This document shows positions 16,709 to 26,100 of a DNA stretch of 64,000 bases, in pieces. The stretch is from the NCBI GenBank assembly GCA_002418835.1, contig DIEX01000019.1, positions 1 through 64,000 of the forward strand, written 5' to 3'. Numbering within the stretch: the first letter of the stretch is position 1; each line of letters begins with the position of its first letter. Source of the stretch: Spirochaetia bacterium UBA5763. GTDB lineage: Bacteria > Spirochaetota > UBA4802 > UBA5550. The position numbers and the translations under genes are program-made. The notes under the pieces are model-generated. The model was not told the DNA's origin, ran no database searches, and saw nothing but the letters and a program-made list of their open reading frames with translations.

Positions 16709-18271
16709 TTAAACGTTTTCTTTCTTTTGATTATATATTGCAGAGCGGTTCCTCCCGCTGCTTTTGGCCTCATACATCGCTTCATCAGACCTCCTGATAA
16801 GCTCATCCAGGTCTATGTCTTCTCCGTTAAAAACAGCTACGCCGAAGCTTGCAGTGATGCTGATACTCCCGCTGTTCATAGGAATGGGGTTGCTTTCAAT
16901 AAATGAACGTAATCTCTCTGCTGTATGAAACCCGGCATCACTGTCAACTTCAGGCAGAAGAAGGGTAAACTCCTCTCCTCCATATCTCCCGAAAATATCA
17001 ATTTCTCTTATATTGTCTCTGACTATATTCACAACATGTTTAAGAGCCCTGTCACCCTCGCTGTGTCCATACATATCATTGATATTCTTGAAGTGATCAA
17101 TATCGAGCATTATAAGAGAGCATGGCCTGCTGTATCTCCTTGCCCTGTTTAGTTCTTTAATAGATGCGGATAGAAATTCTCTTCTGTTTAGTATGCCTGT
17201 AAGCTCATCTGTTGTGGCAAGCTTCTGCAGCTCCTCCATAAGTGCTGCCTGCTCTGTAGTGTCCATTAGCGCGATTATTCTGCCGATCTCTTCATTTCTC
17301 CTTGTCACAAGAGGGGAGGTCTGGACCCTGAAATGTCCGGTCTCCTTATCAATATCGCATGTAATTTCGCATGATGATTTTTCGACTCCGCAGCCGAGTA
17401 TATTAATAATCTCCGGGTGTGAAGCGAGTATTGAACGTATATCTTTTCCGATTATTCTCTTCTTGATAGACGGGAATATCCGGGAAGCAGCGTTGTTGAA
17501 ATCAACGAGCCTCTCTTTTGAATCAATTATTATCATTCCGTCAGCCATGCTCTCAAAGATGAAGTCCCTTGCTACAGGTGAAAGGTCAAGAAGCCTGTAT
17601 CTGAACAGAGCTATTGCCCAGACCGGTGAGGCGATTGTAAGCATAACCGGCGTCAGGTCTATGTTGTACGGGCTTAAGCCTCCAAGGTATATAGAGTATC
17701 CAATCCATGGAAAGAGTGAACCTGTCAGCATCAGCAGAGCCTGTTTTCTGTACTCCCCCTGTACTTTAAGTATGAAGTTGATGAAGAGTATACTCCCTGT
17801 AAGCAGGGTGAGGTTTATATAAACAGCGTTAACAACATACCAGGGGCCTTTTGAAAATGTAAGGATTGTGAGACTGCTGCCCTGGTGAAGAACAAGGTCT
17901 TTGTAATAATATCCATGAAGATCCGTTGTGTGATGGATCCCGAGAGTGAGAATTCCAAAGAGGCCCATAAAAATTAAAAGAAGTTTCGCGTTGCGGCTGT
18001 ACTGCCCTGTGTAAATAATAGCCATTGAAAGATAGAACATAGGTGAAAATACAATCCCTATATACTGCAAGTCTGACCAGAAGAGGACATCATGTATATT
18101 CAGGGAGGAAAGCTCAAATGAGTAGGCTATTGAGTGCAGGGCTGAGCAAACCATTAGCCCGGCAAAAGGGATAGAGCCGCTCTTTCTCCTGTATCTCATT
18201 GACCATATCCCCAGCGTAAGAGTGAAAATGCCTGCAATGAGAAGTATTAAAGGGATAATGCTTATCTTCAT
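16709..18271 (-). CDS. Membrane diguanylate cyclase with seven-helix sensor, PAS and GGDEF domains, 520 aa
   Basis: Residues 1-225 hold about seven membrane helices of the type found at the N terminus of some histidine kinases (7TM sensor). A PAS domain follows at about 230-340 (MADGMIIIDSKERLVDFNNAASRIF). Residues 350-512 are a GGDEF domain with the active-site form GRYGGEEF and a DELTGILNRREF start, both compatible with making c-di-GMP from two GTP. No RxxD inhibitory site is obvious before GGEEF. The gene stands alone on its strand. The signal it senses is unknown. Confidence 0.93.
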   Translation of the reverse strand: MKISIIPLILLIAGIFTLTLGIWSMRYRRKSGSIPFAGLMVCSALHSIAYSFELSSLNIHDVLFWSDLQYIGIVFSPMFYLSMAIIYTGQYSRNAKLLLIFMGLFGILTLGIHHTTDLHGYYYKDLVLHQGSSLTILTFSKGPWYVVNAVYINLTLLTGSILFINFILKVQGEYRKQALLMLTGSLFPWIGYSIYLGGLSPYNIDLTPVMLTIASPVWAIALFRYRLLDLSPVARDFIFESMADGMIIIDSKERLVDFNNAASRIFPSIKKRIIGKDIRSILASHPEIINILGCGVEKSSCEITCDIDKETGHFRVQTSPLVTRRNEEIGRIIALMDTTEQAALMEELQKLATTDELTGILNRREFLSASIKELNRARRYSRPCSLIMLDIDHFKNINDMYGHSEGDRALKHVVNIVRDNIREIDIFGRYGGEEFTLLLPEVDSDAGFHTAERLRSFIESNPIPMNSGSISITASFGVAVFNGEDIDLDELIRRSDEAMYEAKSSGRNRSAIYNQKKENV

Positions 18272-18527
18272 ATAAAGATAATATAATAAATTTTTATGCT
18301 ATAATCCATATCATAGATTAGATTAATAACTGCGCTCTATATATGAGCAGAAGAGGGCCGTATTTGGTATAAATTTTAGTTATTCTTAGAATTAAAAGAA
18401 AAAAAGAAATTGATTATTAATAAATAGCTTATAAAAACTTATAATAAATACGATTAATAAAAAAAAATATAAGAGTAGTTCGGAAACGTCCTGCTATACC
18501 GGTTTAAAAAGATGAGGATTAAGCGAC

Positions 18528-20585
18528 ATGAATATGAATGTGGAAATGGATACAAGTACGGCTGCGGCTGATTCCGGGGTGAATACCGCCATTACAGCCA
18601 AAAATGAGGTTAAAAAAAATATTGTTACCGGGGATAATGATAATACTAAAGCAACCGGCAGAGTTTCTGCGGCTCCCGGATCAGACAGACGTAATACTGT
18701 AATTAATGCCGAAACCGGAAAGTCCGGGACTGATGCGGCATCAGCATCAAAGATATCCGGTGATAAAAAAAAGTACTCCGGGGATATAAAAAGGTTTCCC
18801 CTTATCTTTTTCTTTAAAACAGACGCCATAAGTTTTTATCTCCTCATTCCTCTAATGGTGCTTTATGGGTATTCAAATCTTGAGTTTACCCGCGATCAGT
18901 TGATAATTTTTCTCTATAGTGCCGCGTTCGCTTCGTCTCTTGCCACCATTGCAACTGTGATCAGCAATCATTTTCTGCTGAGGCCAATCGCCAGGTATTT
19001 TAAGACGCTGGTTAAGGGTACAGATATTACAAGGGAGGAGTATAATAGGGCTTTCGCGCGTTTCAGGAAGCTCCCGTTCTATCACAGCATCGGCGCCATG
19101 ACCAGGTGGACTATCGGTATGTCTCTCATGATATCCCTTACAATGTATTTTTCGGACGTAAACAATATTCAGATCATAAATATGTGGCTCCTTACATTTA
19201 TAAGCGGCCCCATCAGTGTTGTTCTCTGTTTTTTAAAGTCGGAGCTTTATCTTCAGAATATATATAACCAGCAGGTATTCCCGGCATGGGTTGAGGTCCC
19301 CAGATTATTCAGCATCAGGATTATACAGAAGCTTATACCCACAACAATTATAATCATGCTTGTCCCATTCCTTACGATTCTGGCATATCTGCTCCATGTA
19401 AGTTCAAAGCTCAATGTGAACAATATGGATATTTATGGAAGAATATTAGTCATTGCCGCAATAGGATTTTTTCTTGCTGTTTATGTATGTCTCATCCTCG
19501 CGAAAAGCATTAATATCAAAATAAATAATATTAATTCTGTCCTTAAAGATATTACCAAAGGGAACCTCGCGGTTCAATCCAACAAGCTTGTAGTAATAGA
19601 TGAGCTTTCGAACATCAACAAGTCGGTTTACAAAATGAAGGAAAATCTGAAAAGAATGGTGTATACTATTTCAGAGAATTCAGCTCAGCTTGAGGAAACA
19701 GGGAAAGGCCTTGAGAACACCTCCTCCGATATGGCTGATACAGCAAGGAGCTTGTCAGCAATTATTGAGGAGGCCAGCAGTGCTTACGAGGAGATGTCTT
19801 CATCTTTTGATATGAATGTGGAGAGGATCCGGGAACAGCAGGACGAGTTCAGCCGTATGAAGAGTGTGGTACTGGATATTGCAGGTGACACCTTCCAGCT
19901 TCAGCAGAAGACTTCGGAGATCATGAATAGCATAAATACAGCACTTTCAAAAACTGATGAAGGGCGCGAATCGATGTCGCGCACTGTTGAGACAATGAAG
20001 GACATCGCAAAATTTGTTGATAACATCGATAATATGGTAAACATGATTACCGATATCGCTGACAAAATAAATCTTCTTGCGCTTAACGCTTCAATTGAGG
20101 CTGCAAGGGCCGGTGAGCACGGGAAAGGATTTGCAGTTGTTGCTGACGAGGTTAACAAGCTCGCTGACCAGACATCATTTCTTGCCGGTGATATTAAAAA
20201 GAATATCTCCGAGCAGTCCCGCAGGATAAGCCGGGAGCTGGATAACATAATGGATACAGCAACTGTCCTAAACGTTATCCGCGGCAGTATATCTGAAACA
20301 TCCGGAGTAATAGAAAATACCTTTGAGTTTACACAAAACCTTTCTGATAAAAACCGGAAAATTGAATCTGACATTGAGAGATTCAGCGGTATATCAAAAG
20401 ATATCCATGATTCATCAATGGAGCAGCAGATTACCATTGAAGAACTGACTAAAGCGCTTAACTCTGTTAACAGTTATGCCCAGGTCACAGCAGAAAGTTC
20501 TGATAAAATCAGCGTTCTCTCTGAAGATTTAAGCAGCAGATCCCATGAACTGGCACAGGAGATTGGTCAGATAAGGATTAAGTAG
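18528..20585 (+). CDS. Methyl-accepting chemotaxis protein with N-terminal tail and six-helix membrane domain, 685 aa
   Basis: The first 80 residues are hydrophilic and low in complexity (Thr, Ala, Asp, Lys), an unusual cytoplasmic tail for a chemoreceptor. About six membrane helices follow (90-330), with no large periplasmic ligand domain. Then come a HAMP-like linker (NIKINNINSVLKDITKGNLAV) and a signalling coiled coil with the conserved hairpin tip (DKINLLALNASIEAARAGEHGKGFAVVADEV). It probably senses membrane or internal state and signals to CheA/CheW encoded elsewhere. The start ATG at 18528 follows GAGGATTAAG. No che genes are near. Confidence 0.9.
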   Translation: MNMNVEMDTSTAAADSGVNTAITAKNEVKKNIVTGDNDNTKATGRVSAAPGSDRRNTVINAETGKSGTDAASASKISGDKKKYSGDIKRFPLIFFFKTDAISFYLLIPLMVLYGYSNLEFTRDQLIIFLYSAAFASSLATIATVISNHFLLRPIARYFKTLVKGTDITREEYNRAFARFRKLPFYHSIGAMTRWTIGMSLMISLTMYFSDVNNIQIINMWLLTFISGPISVVLCFLKSELYLQNIYNQQVFPAWVEVPRLFSIRIIQKLIPTTIIIMLVPFLTILAYLLHVSSKLNVNNMDIYGRILVIAAIGFFLAVYVCLILAKSINIKINNINSVLKDITKGNLAVQSNKLVVIDELSNINKSVYKMKENLKRMVYTISENSAQLEETGKGLENTSSDMADTARSLSAIIEEASSAYEEMSSSFDMNVERIREQQDEFSRMKSVVLDIAGDTFQLQQKTSEIMNSINTALSKTDEGRESMSRTVETMKDIAKFVDNIDNMVNMITDIADKINLLALNASIEAARAGEHGKGFAVVADEVNKLADQTSFLAGDIKKNISEQSRRISRELDNIMDTATVLNVIRGSISETSGVIENTFEFTQNLSDKNRKIESDIERFSGISKDIHDSSMEQQITIEELTKALNSVNSYAQVTAESSDKISVLSEDLSSRSHELAQEIGQIRIK

Positions 20586-20632
20586 ATTTTGCTGAATAAT
20601 TTACAAAAAATGGAAAATGTTCAATATTCATG

Positions 20633-20660
20633 TTGACACAATCGAAAAAATGTATATATT
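20633..20660 (+). promoter_or_regulatory. Sigma-70-type promoter for the candidate RNA
   Basis: A consensus -35 TTGACA (20633-20638) and TATATT (20655-20660) are 16 bp apart. The predicted start of transcription is near 20667. Confidence 0.65.
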
Positions 20661-20666
20661 TTACCC

Positions 20667-20853
20667 ATTAGCAATGACACTTATCTGTACTGTTTCAGCT
20701 TTTCAAAAGTGAAAATTAAAATATTGCAGTTAAGGGTAAAGTATTGCAGTTTTTCAGCCATGAAAAAGACCGGAGTAAAACAGTTGGTCGTTTTTAATGC
20801 TGAAAGATACGCAGCCGCACCCCCCGTTTACCGCTGGCGGCTGCGTTTTTTTT
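20667..20853 (+). ncRNA. Candidate structured RNA or leader, about 187 nt
   Basis: A strong promoter and a strong terminator bracket this stretch, which has no convincing ORF. TTTCAGC at 20752-20758, with the A-rich and GACC blocks that follow, pairs with GGTC, TTTTT and GCTGAAA ending at 20805. This makes a hairpin of about 20 bp with a few mismatches. A second TTTCAGC at 20693-20699 can compete for the same GCTGAAA strand, and TATTGCAGTT is repeated at 20722 and 20742. The alternative pairings could be a switch. It may be a free small RNA, or an attenuator ahead of the propeller and tubulin-like operon. I do not recognise the family; 6S, SRP and tmRNA signatures were not seen. Confidence 0.6.
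20809..20853 (+). terminator. Rho-independent terminator of the candidate RNA
   Basis: ACGCAGCCGC (20809-20818) pairs with GCGGCTGCGT (20837-20846), and a run of eight T residues follows from 20846. Confidence 0.9.
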
Positions 20854-20895
20854 ATTAATCCCCCTGATACAGAAAAGTCAGATATAAAAGATTTC

Positions 20896-20924
20896 TTGAC
20901 CTGAGCGATTTAAACTATTAAATT
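20896..20924 (+). promoter_or_regulatory. Possible promoter of the tubulin-like operon
   Basis: TTGACC (20896-20901) is followed after 17 bp by TAAATT (20919-20924), downstream of the terminator at 20853. If real, the operon can be transcribed independently of the RNA upstream. Confidence 0.45.
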
Positions 20925-20990
20925 AAATGTGCAGTTTTGCATATTTTGAAGCTGCTGTCCGATAATAAAGTAAACCTGAAAAAACCGGTG

Positions 20991-22199
20991 ATGATAATGG
21001 CCAGTAACCCTCATGTAAAACCCCTGAAGGGATTTGATCCTAAAACAGCTCTTGCAGTTGATGAGTCTTTCACACGACTGATGAAAACCGGGGATGACAT
21101 GCTCGGTGATGAACTTGATGATTTTACAGAAGGGACTTCGGCAGGGGGAAACTCGGGGAAGGAGTGCGGTGCTCTGCGCACAGGGGGCGCGATTCACTCA
21201 GGCTTCGCGAAGATAGAGCTTAAGAGCGGAAGAGTCGTTTTTGCCGCTACGAACCTTAAGGGCGAACTCTTCTTCTTTGAACCTGCCGGTGATAATTTAA
21301 AAGTGTCAGGGAAAATTATGCTCCAGGGGGCGCTCTACTCTCCGCCAGTTTACAATGATGGTATTATCTACTGTGTTGCCCGTGAAGGGGGCGCTTTTGC
21401 CGTTGACACAGGGCTTAAGGAGGCCCAGGGGGAGCCTGAACTTATAAGCGGAAGAATAATCTGGCAGAAGAGGACAAAGAAAGGTATATTCACCGAACCG
21501 ATTGCCACAGGGAAGGTGCTCCTTGTGACAACACTTGAAGGTATATACGCCTTTGACGCCTTTAACTGCCCTGACAGGAAGATTGGAGAGGTGCTCTGGG
21601 GCCTGTCAATAAACGGCACAGTGTCAACTCCGGTGGTGCACTCCGGCATGCTTTTCATCGGGAGTGAGGATAAGAAGCTCATGGGGTTTGATTACGGCGG
21701 GAACAAACTTAAGAAAACCTGGGAGTACGATCTCAGCGGTGCATGCAGATCAAAACCCTTTGTTTCTGAAAAGAACAGACAGGTTGTGGCAGGGACAATT
21801 GACGGATTTGTCTACTCTGTGGCAAGAGATACGGGGGCATATAAATGGAATTTTGTTGTTAAAGCGCCTGTACTTTCATCAATTGTATCATCTGATATCG
21901 GCGGAGCTGAGCATCTCTTTTTCGGCGCTGATAACGGTTTTTTCTACTGTCTGAATACGGAAGGGAAGAAGATCTGGGAGTTCAGGACAAACGGCAAGAT
22001 CAGGACAGAGGCGCTTATCCACGAAGGCCGGGTGTATTTCGGTTCAGAGGATAATTCATTTTACGCCCTTGAGATGAAGAGCGGGAAGCAGATCTTCACA
22101 TTCAGGTCGGATGGAAATATTTACAGCAGGCCTTTAATTCATGACGGCAGAGTTTATTTCGGATCAACCGACGGGTTTATCCATTCATTATATATTTAA
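20991..22199 (+). CDS. PQQ-like beta-propeller protein, cytoplasmic, 402 aa
   Basis: The protein is built of repeating blades of the BamB/PQQ type: G-x-(V/I)-Y-F-G-S-x-D...F/Y-A-L, for example RVYFGSEDNSFYALEMKSGKQIF and RVYFGSTDGFIHSLYI at the end, with about seven blades over residues 65-402. There is no signal peptide and no quinoprotein active site, so it is probably a cytoplasmic scaffold. The start is uncertain: ATG codons at 20991 and 20997 fit best, while a TTG at 20937 would leave almost no leader after the possible promoter. It is the first gene of an operon with a one-TM protein and a large tubulin-like protein. Confidence 0.85.
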   Translation: MIMASNPHVKPLKGFDPKTALAVDESFTRLMKTGDDMLGDELDDFTEGTSAGGNSGKECGALRTGGAIHSGFAKIELKSGRVVFAATNLKGELFFFEPAGDNLKVSGKIMLQGALYSPPVYNDGIIYCVAREGGAFAVDTGLKEAQGEPELISGRIIWQKRTKKGIFTEPIATGKVLLVTTLEGIYAFDAFNCPDRKIGEVLWGLSINGTVSTPVVHSGMLFIGSEDKKLMGFDYGGNKLKKTWEYDLSGACRSKPFVSEKNRQVVAGTIDGFVYSVARDTGAYKWNFVVKAPVLSSIVSSDIGGAEHLFFGADNGFFYCLNTEGKKIWEFRTNGKIRTEALIHEGRVYFGSEDNSFYALEMKSGKQIFTFRSDGNIYSRPLIHDGRVYFGSTDGFIHSLYI

Positions 22200-22246
22200 T
22201 CAACACATCCTTGCCACCTCAGGGGTGCGGGTTCATTGGAGGAATA

Positions 22247-23119
22247 ATGTTCAAGTTTATCTACAGCCTTATTATGTTTCAGCAGATCGACCCCAGAATT
22301 TATGAACTGGAGAAGGAGATTGATCTATATAGGATTATCCTTGCGGGTGGTGTTCTGCTTCTGATTATTCTCGGGCTTATTGTTATACTTCAATGGGCTT
22401 CTCTCAAGAAGATGAGGAGGGGTGCAGATATCGGTGAACCTGTTAATATTACTCCGGGTAAAAACGCTCCTGCAAAAACTGAAAAGGGAAAACCTGAAAC
22501 TAAAGCTGCGCCATCTGTTAAAGGGAGAGATCTTCCCGATCCCGGACTTGTGTATAAATTCTCCCTGGCGGATGAAAAGGTAACAGAGAAACTAATAACT
22601 ATAGGGCAGACTGAAGGGAACATCAAAACTTACTCTACCGAAGTGATTAATGATCATTTCAGTATAAATATCAGAATAATTGATAATCAGCGGGATCGGG
22701 ATATCTACAATCTCCCTGATAAAATTTATGAAGAGTACATTCTCGACATGCGCCGCGACGGCAGGGTGCTTGTCTACTACCCCGGACTTGAAGGCTACAG
22801 GCAGATGGGAGCCCGTGAGAGAGTTTATATTAAGCCGGAACCTGATTCAGCAGGAGATCCGACGTTCCCGATGATTGAGGCGAAGCAGCCGATAAGACTC
22901 CGCATAGGTGACAGGCTTAACCAGGATGAAAAGTTTGCCAACGGATACTTTGAATTTCATTTATACACACAGGAGTACGAAGTTAAAACTTCTGCGGGCA
23001 TTCCTAAGATCGAAAAGAATTTCATGGTAAGGCTCTACAGGATATATCCCGGTTACGATATGTCTTCACCGAGTCCCGACGGGCTCTACCCCATGACAGA
23101 TCCCTTCAGGGCAGGTTGA
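22247..23119 (+). CDS. One-TM protein of unknown function, tubulin-like operon, 290 aa
   Basis: No family was recognised. A single membrane helix spans about residues 24-46 (IILAGGVLLLIILGLIVILQW). A charged Lys/Pro/Ala linker (50-95) and a beta-rich domain of about 190 residues follow, starting near GLVYKFSLADEKVTEKLITIG. The N terminus is short, so the large domain is probably cytoplasmic. It could therefore tie the propeller or the tubulin-like protein to the membrane, an inference from order and topology. The start at 22247 is set by a GGAGG 4 bases upstream. The stop lies 3 bp before the next gene, which implies translational coupling. Confidence 0.8.
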   Translation: MFKFIYSLIMFQQIDPRIYELEKEIDLYRIILAGGVLLLIILGLIVILQWASLKKMRRGADIGEPVNITPGKNAPAKTEKGKPETKAAPSVKGRDLPDPGLVYKFSLADEKVTEKLITIGQTEGNIKTYSTEVINDHFSINIRIIDNQRDRDIYNLPDKIYEEYILDMRRDGRVLVYYPGLEGYRQMGARERVYIKPEPDSAGDPTFPMIEAKQPIRLRIGDRLNQDEKFANGYFEFHLYTQEYEVKTSAGIPKIEKNFMVRLYRIYPGYDMSSPSPDGLYPMTDPFRAG

Positions 23120-23122
23120 TAG

Positions 23123-26100
23123 ATGAGCAGAGACGAACTGCATAAATCGATACAGAGTGTAATTAACGACGATAAGCCCACAGTCCGGAAGTCGATAGTT
23201 ATCGGTGTGGGTGGATCGGGTATGAAGGGAGTCCTCTCCGCCAAAGCATGGATTGAAGAGAATATCCCGGTTGAGGCCCACAGGTATATGCGGTGGGTCG
23301 GTATTGACACAACTGACATTGAGACAAGTATCGAAGGTAAAGGGGGGAGATACAGGTTCCCCTCGGACCAGTTTTTTCAGGAGGAGAAGAGGATGCTCTA
23401 CCTCTCCTCACCTACACCTGAAGAGCTGTCACTTGAGTTTCTGCGTGAAAAGCATAAGAATGATCCGGTTTACAAATGGCTCCCGAATCCCGATGTTTAC
23501 GATATCTCAACACGGGCAGGCCAGGGGGCTAACCAGACAAGGCCGCTGGGCCGGCTTGCTTTTTTCTACAACGAGAAGAAGATCCGCGATTCTCTCATAA
23601 AGGAGAGGGACAGGCTGGGGCAGCTTCCTGATGATCCGAAATACTTCCAGCTCATGGATGTCAAAGAGGGTGAGGATAAGAGGAGCGAGACCATCTCCTT
23701 CAGATTCGAGCGCGGTGTAAACCGCCACTATTTCAGTGAAAAGATCCCCGCTGATCATATAATAGCAAACATTGAACCTGACCAGGCTGCGCGCGCTCTC
23801 CTGTGTCCGCATATTGAGGGGAAGATCGATATTTCAATTTTTCCCAGGGATGAAAAGGGCTACTACTTTGAATTAAGCGGCAGCAACATGGAGGGGAGGG
23901 AGCTGACTTTTGATGTAACTCACTTCAAGCGCGGCGCCCAGATTTCTATTTTTATTACTGCATCAATTGTGGGAGGTACGGGGAACGGTATGCTCCTTGA
24001 CCTTGCTGCAATGGTGAAGGATATATTTAAAGACTACTGGCCCAAACCGCGTGTTTACGGCATCATTGTTCTCCCATCGGCGTTTAAGAGAGTTGTGTAC
24101 AACAGGAACGCAAGGGCAAACGCTTATGCCGCACTGAAAGAGATAGATTTTTTTATGAGCGGCAACACATTTAGTGCTGAGTACCCATCGGGCCGGAAGG
24201 TGGAGATCCCTGACAGAATATTCGATGATGGTATGCTCTATCTTCTTGACATCGAAAATATGGCGGGAAACTCGCTCCAGGGGCGCGACCAGGTGCAGGA
24301 GCTCACCGGACAGTTTATCTCCACATTTGTTTCATCTATTGTGGGGGGGGCTATTGAAGAGCGTACAGTGAATGATTCCACCAGAGCATCGGTATACCTC
24401 CCGGGAGATGAGAAGTCCCAACGGAGGGCAAGCTATAATTCATTCGGTATATCAAGGGTGATCTATCCTGTGCCGCAGCTCAAGGATATCGGCTACAGAA
24501 TAATAGCCCTTAAGATGATAGATGCGTTTCTGAAACAGATAAACAATAAACTCCTTCTTGAAACTATCGGAGATATTAACAGGGGGCTTGTGCGCGCTCT
24601 CCGTCTCGACTGCCGACTTATATTTGAAAGGATGTATCCCGACTACAAGGCTGACATGGAAGTTGAGATGCGCTCATACCAGAAGAAGCTTGAAGCTGCC
24701 GTTGCTAAAAATGAGAAGCGTGCCCTTGTTTCATTGATGGAGAGCATAATAAGAGATTACGGCAAGGAGGAGATGGAGAAGATCAAGTCCGGTCTCCTTG
24801 TGCGGATGGAGAAGAGATACAGGGTTGAGCTGGACAAGATGAAGACAGTGCTCACAACTGAGATCCACAAGTACATGAAAGACCCCAATATGGGCTTTGT
24901 CTTTGCAGGGAGAGTGATCGACCTTGTGCTTGCCAAGCTGGAGATGTACCAGAAGAAGTATTACTCTGAGCGCGTTGCCCTTGCCAGGTATTCCACTGAG
25001 GAGATGGATAAGCTCGTTGAGGCGGCAGAGGGAGCTGCGAATAAAGAACTTGCTGAAGCTGTTATTCAGATGGCTTCATTTAATTTCAGTCAGCTTGTCT
25101 ACGAGGCTATGCTTACATCTGCCGAGAGTTTTGTCCGTGAATTCAAGTCACTCCTTTTTAATATAAGGAACATGGAGATTAATTCGCTTATGGATAAAGT
25201 CTCCGCTCTCCGCGATAAGCTGAGGCAGGAACTTGAAGATAAAAAATTTGAACTCCTTGAAAAGAAAAATCCTCTCTTTTTCTATCTGATAAACGGCAAA
25301 GAGATAAACTCTTTCCTCGAAAAACATTTTTACTCAAGACTCTCAATTGAAGATCTATGCAACGAAGTAGACTTTGTCAGACTTGACCGTGAGGATGACA
25401 CAAGACAGTTTATTGAGACATACCTTATTTCAACAGAGGGGCTCAAGATACTTGATCTCGCTGATGATGAGATTAAAGCTATAATTCAAGACCGCTTTGG
25501 CGCGATTGTTGACAAACCCCTTGATGAAGTGAAAAAAATTCTTTTTGAAGAAGGCCAGGGTGAGGCGGGTCTGCAGTTCAGTGAAACCAGTATGCTCCGT
25601 GTTGACATAGAAATTATACGCAAGAAACTTTTCAAGATAATATATTCCAGGTTCGAAGGTTTCAGCTTTGATAATATCTCGATAAGGGATATCCTTTCTG
25701 AAAAGAAAATCACAGTGTCAAAGCTTCTCGAAAAACTCGATACATATTCAAGGCCATATATATACCTTGATGCAACGGGGTTGAGTTCAATGGAGTATTA
25801 CAGGGTTATTACTAATTTTGAACTTAACACTTACGAGGAGGGGGACGATCCTCAAAACGTGCAGAATGATCTCCCGGCAAGGCTTAATCATTACAGAAAG
25901 AGGGAGACAGCTGTACCGAATATCAGTGTTGAAACATTTGAAGTCCCCAATCTCTGCAAGCCATACGAGATGATCTCCATCGGTGTGCTGCTTGGGTACC
26001 CGATATTCAGAATCAACTCACTTGAGGATTCGGCAAAGGATTACCATGACCTTATCGCTGAGAGGACTCACCCTCTGCATCTTTTTAACAGCCCGGAGTT

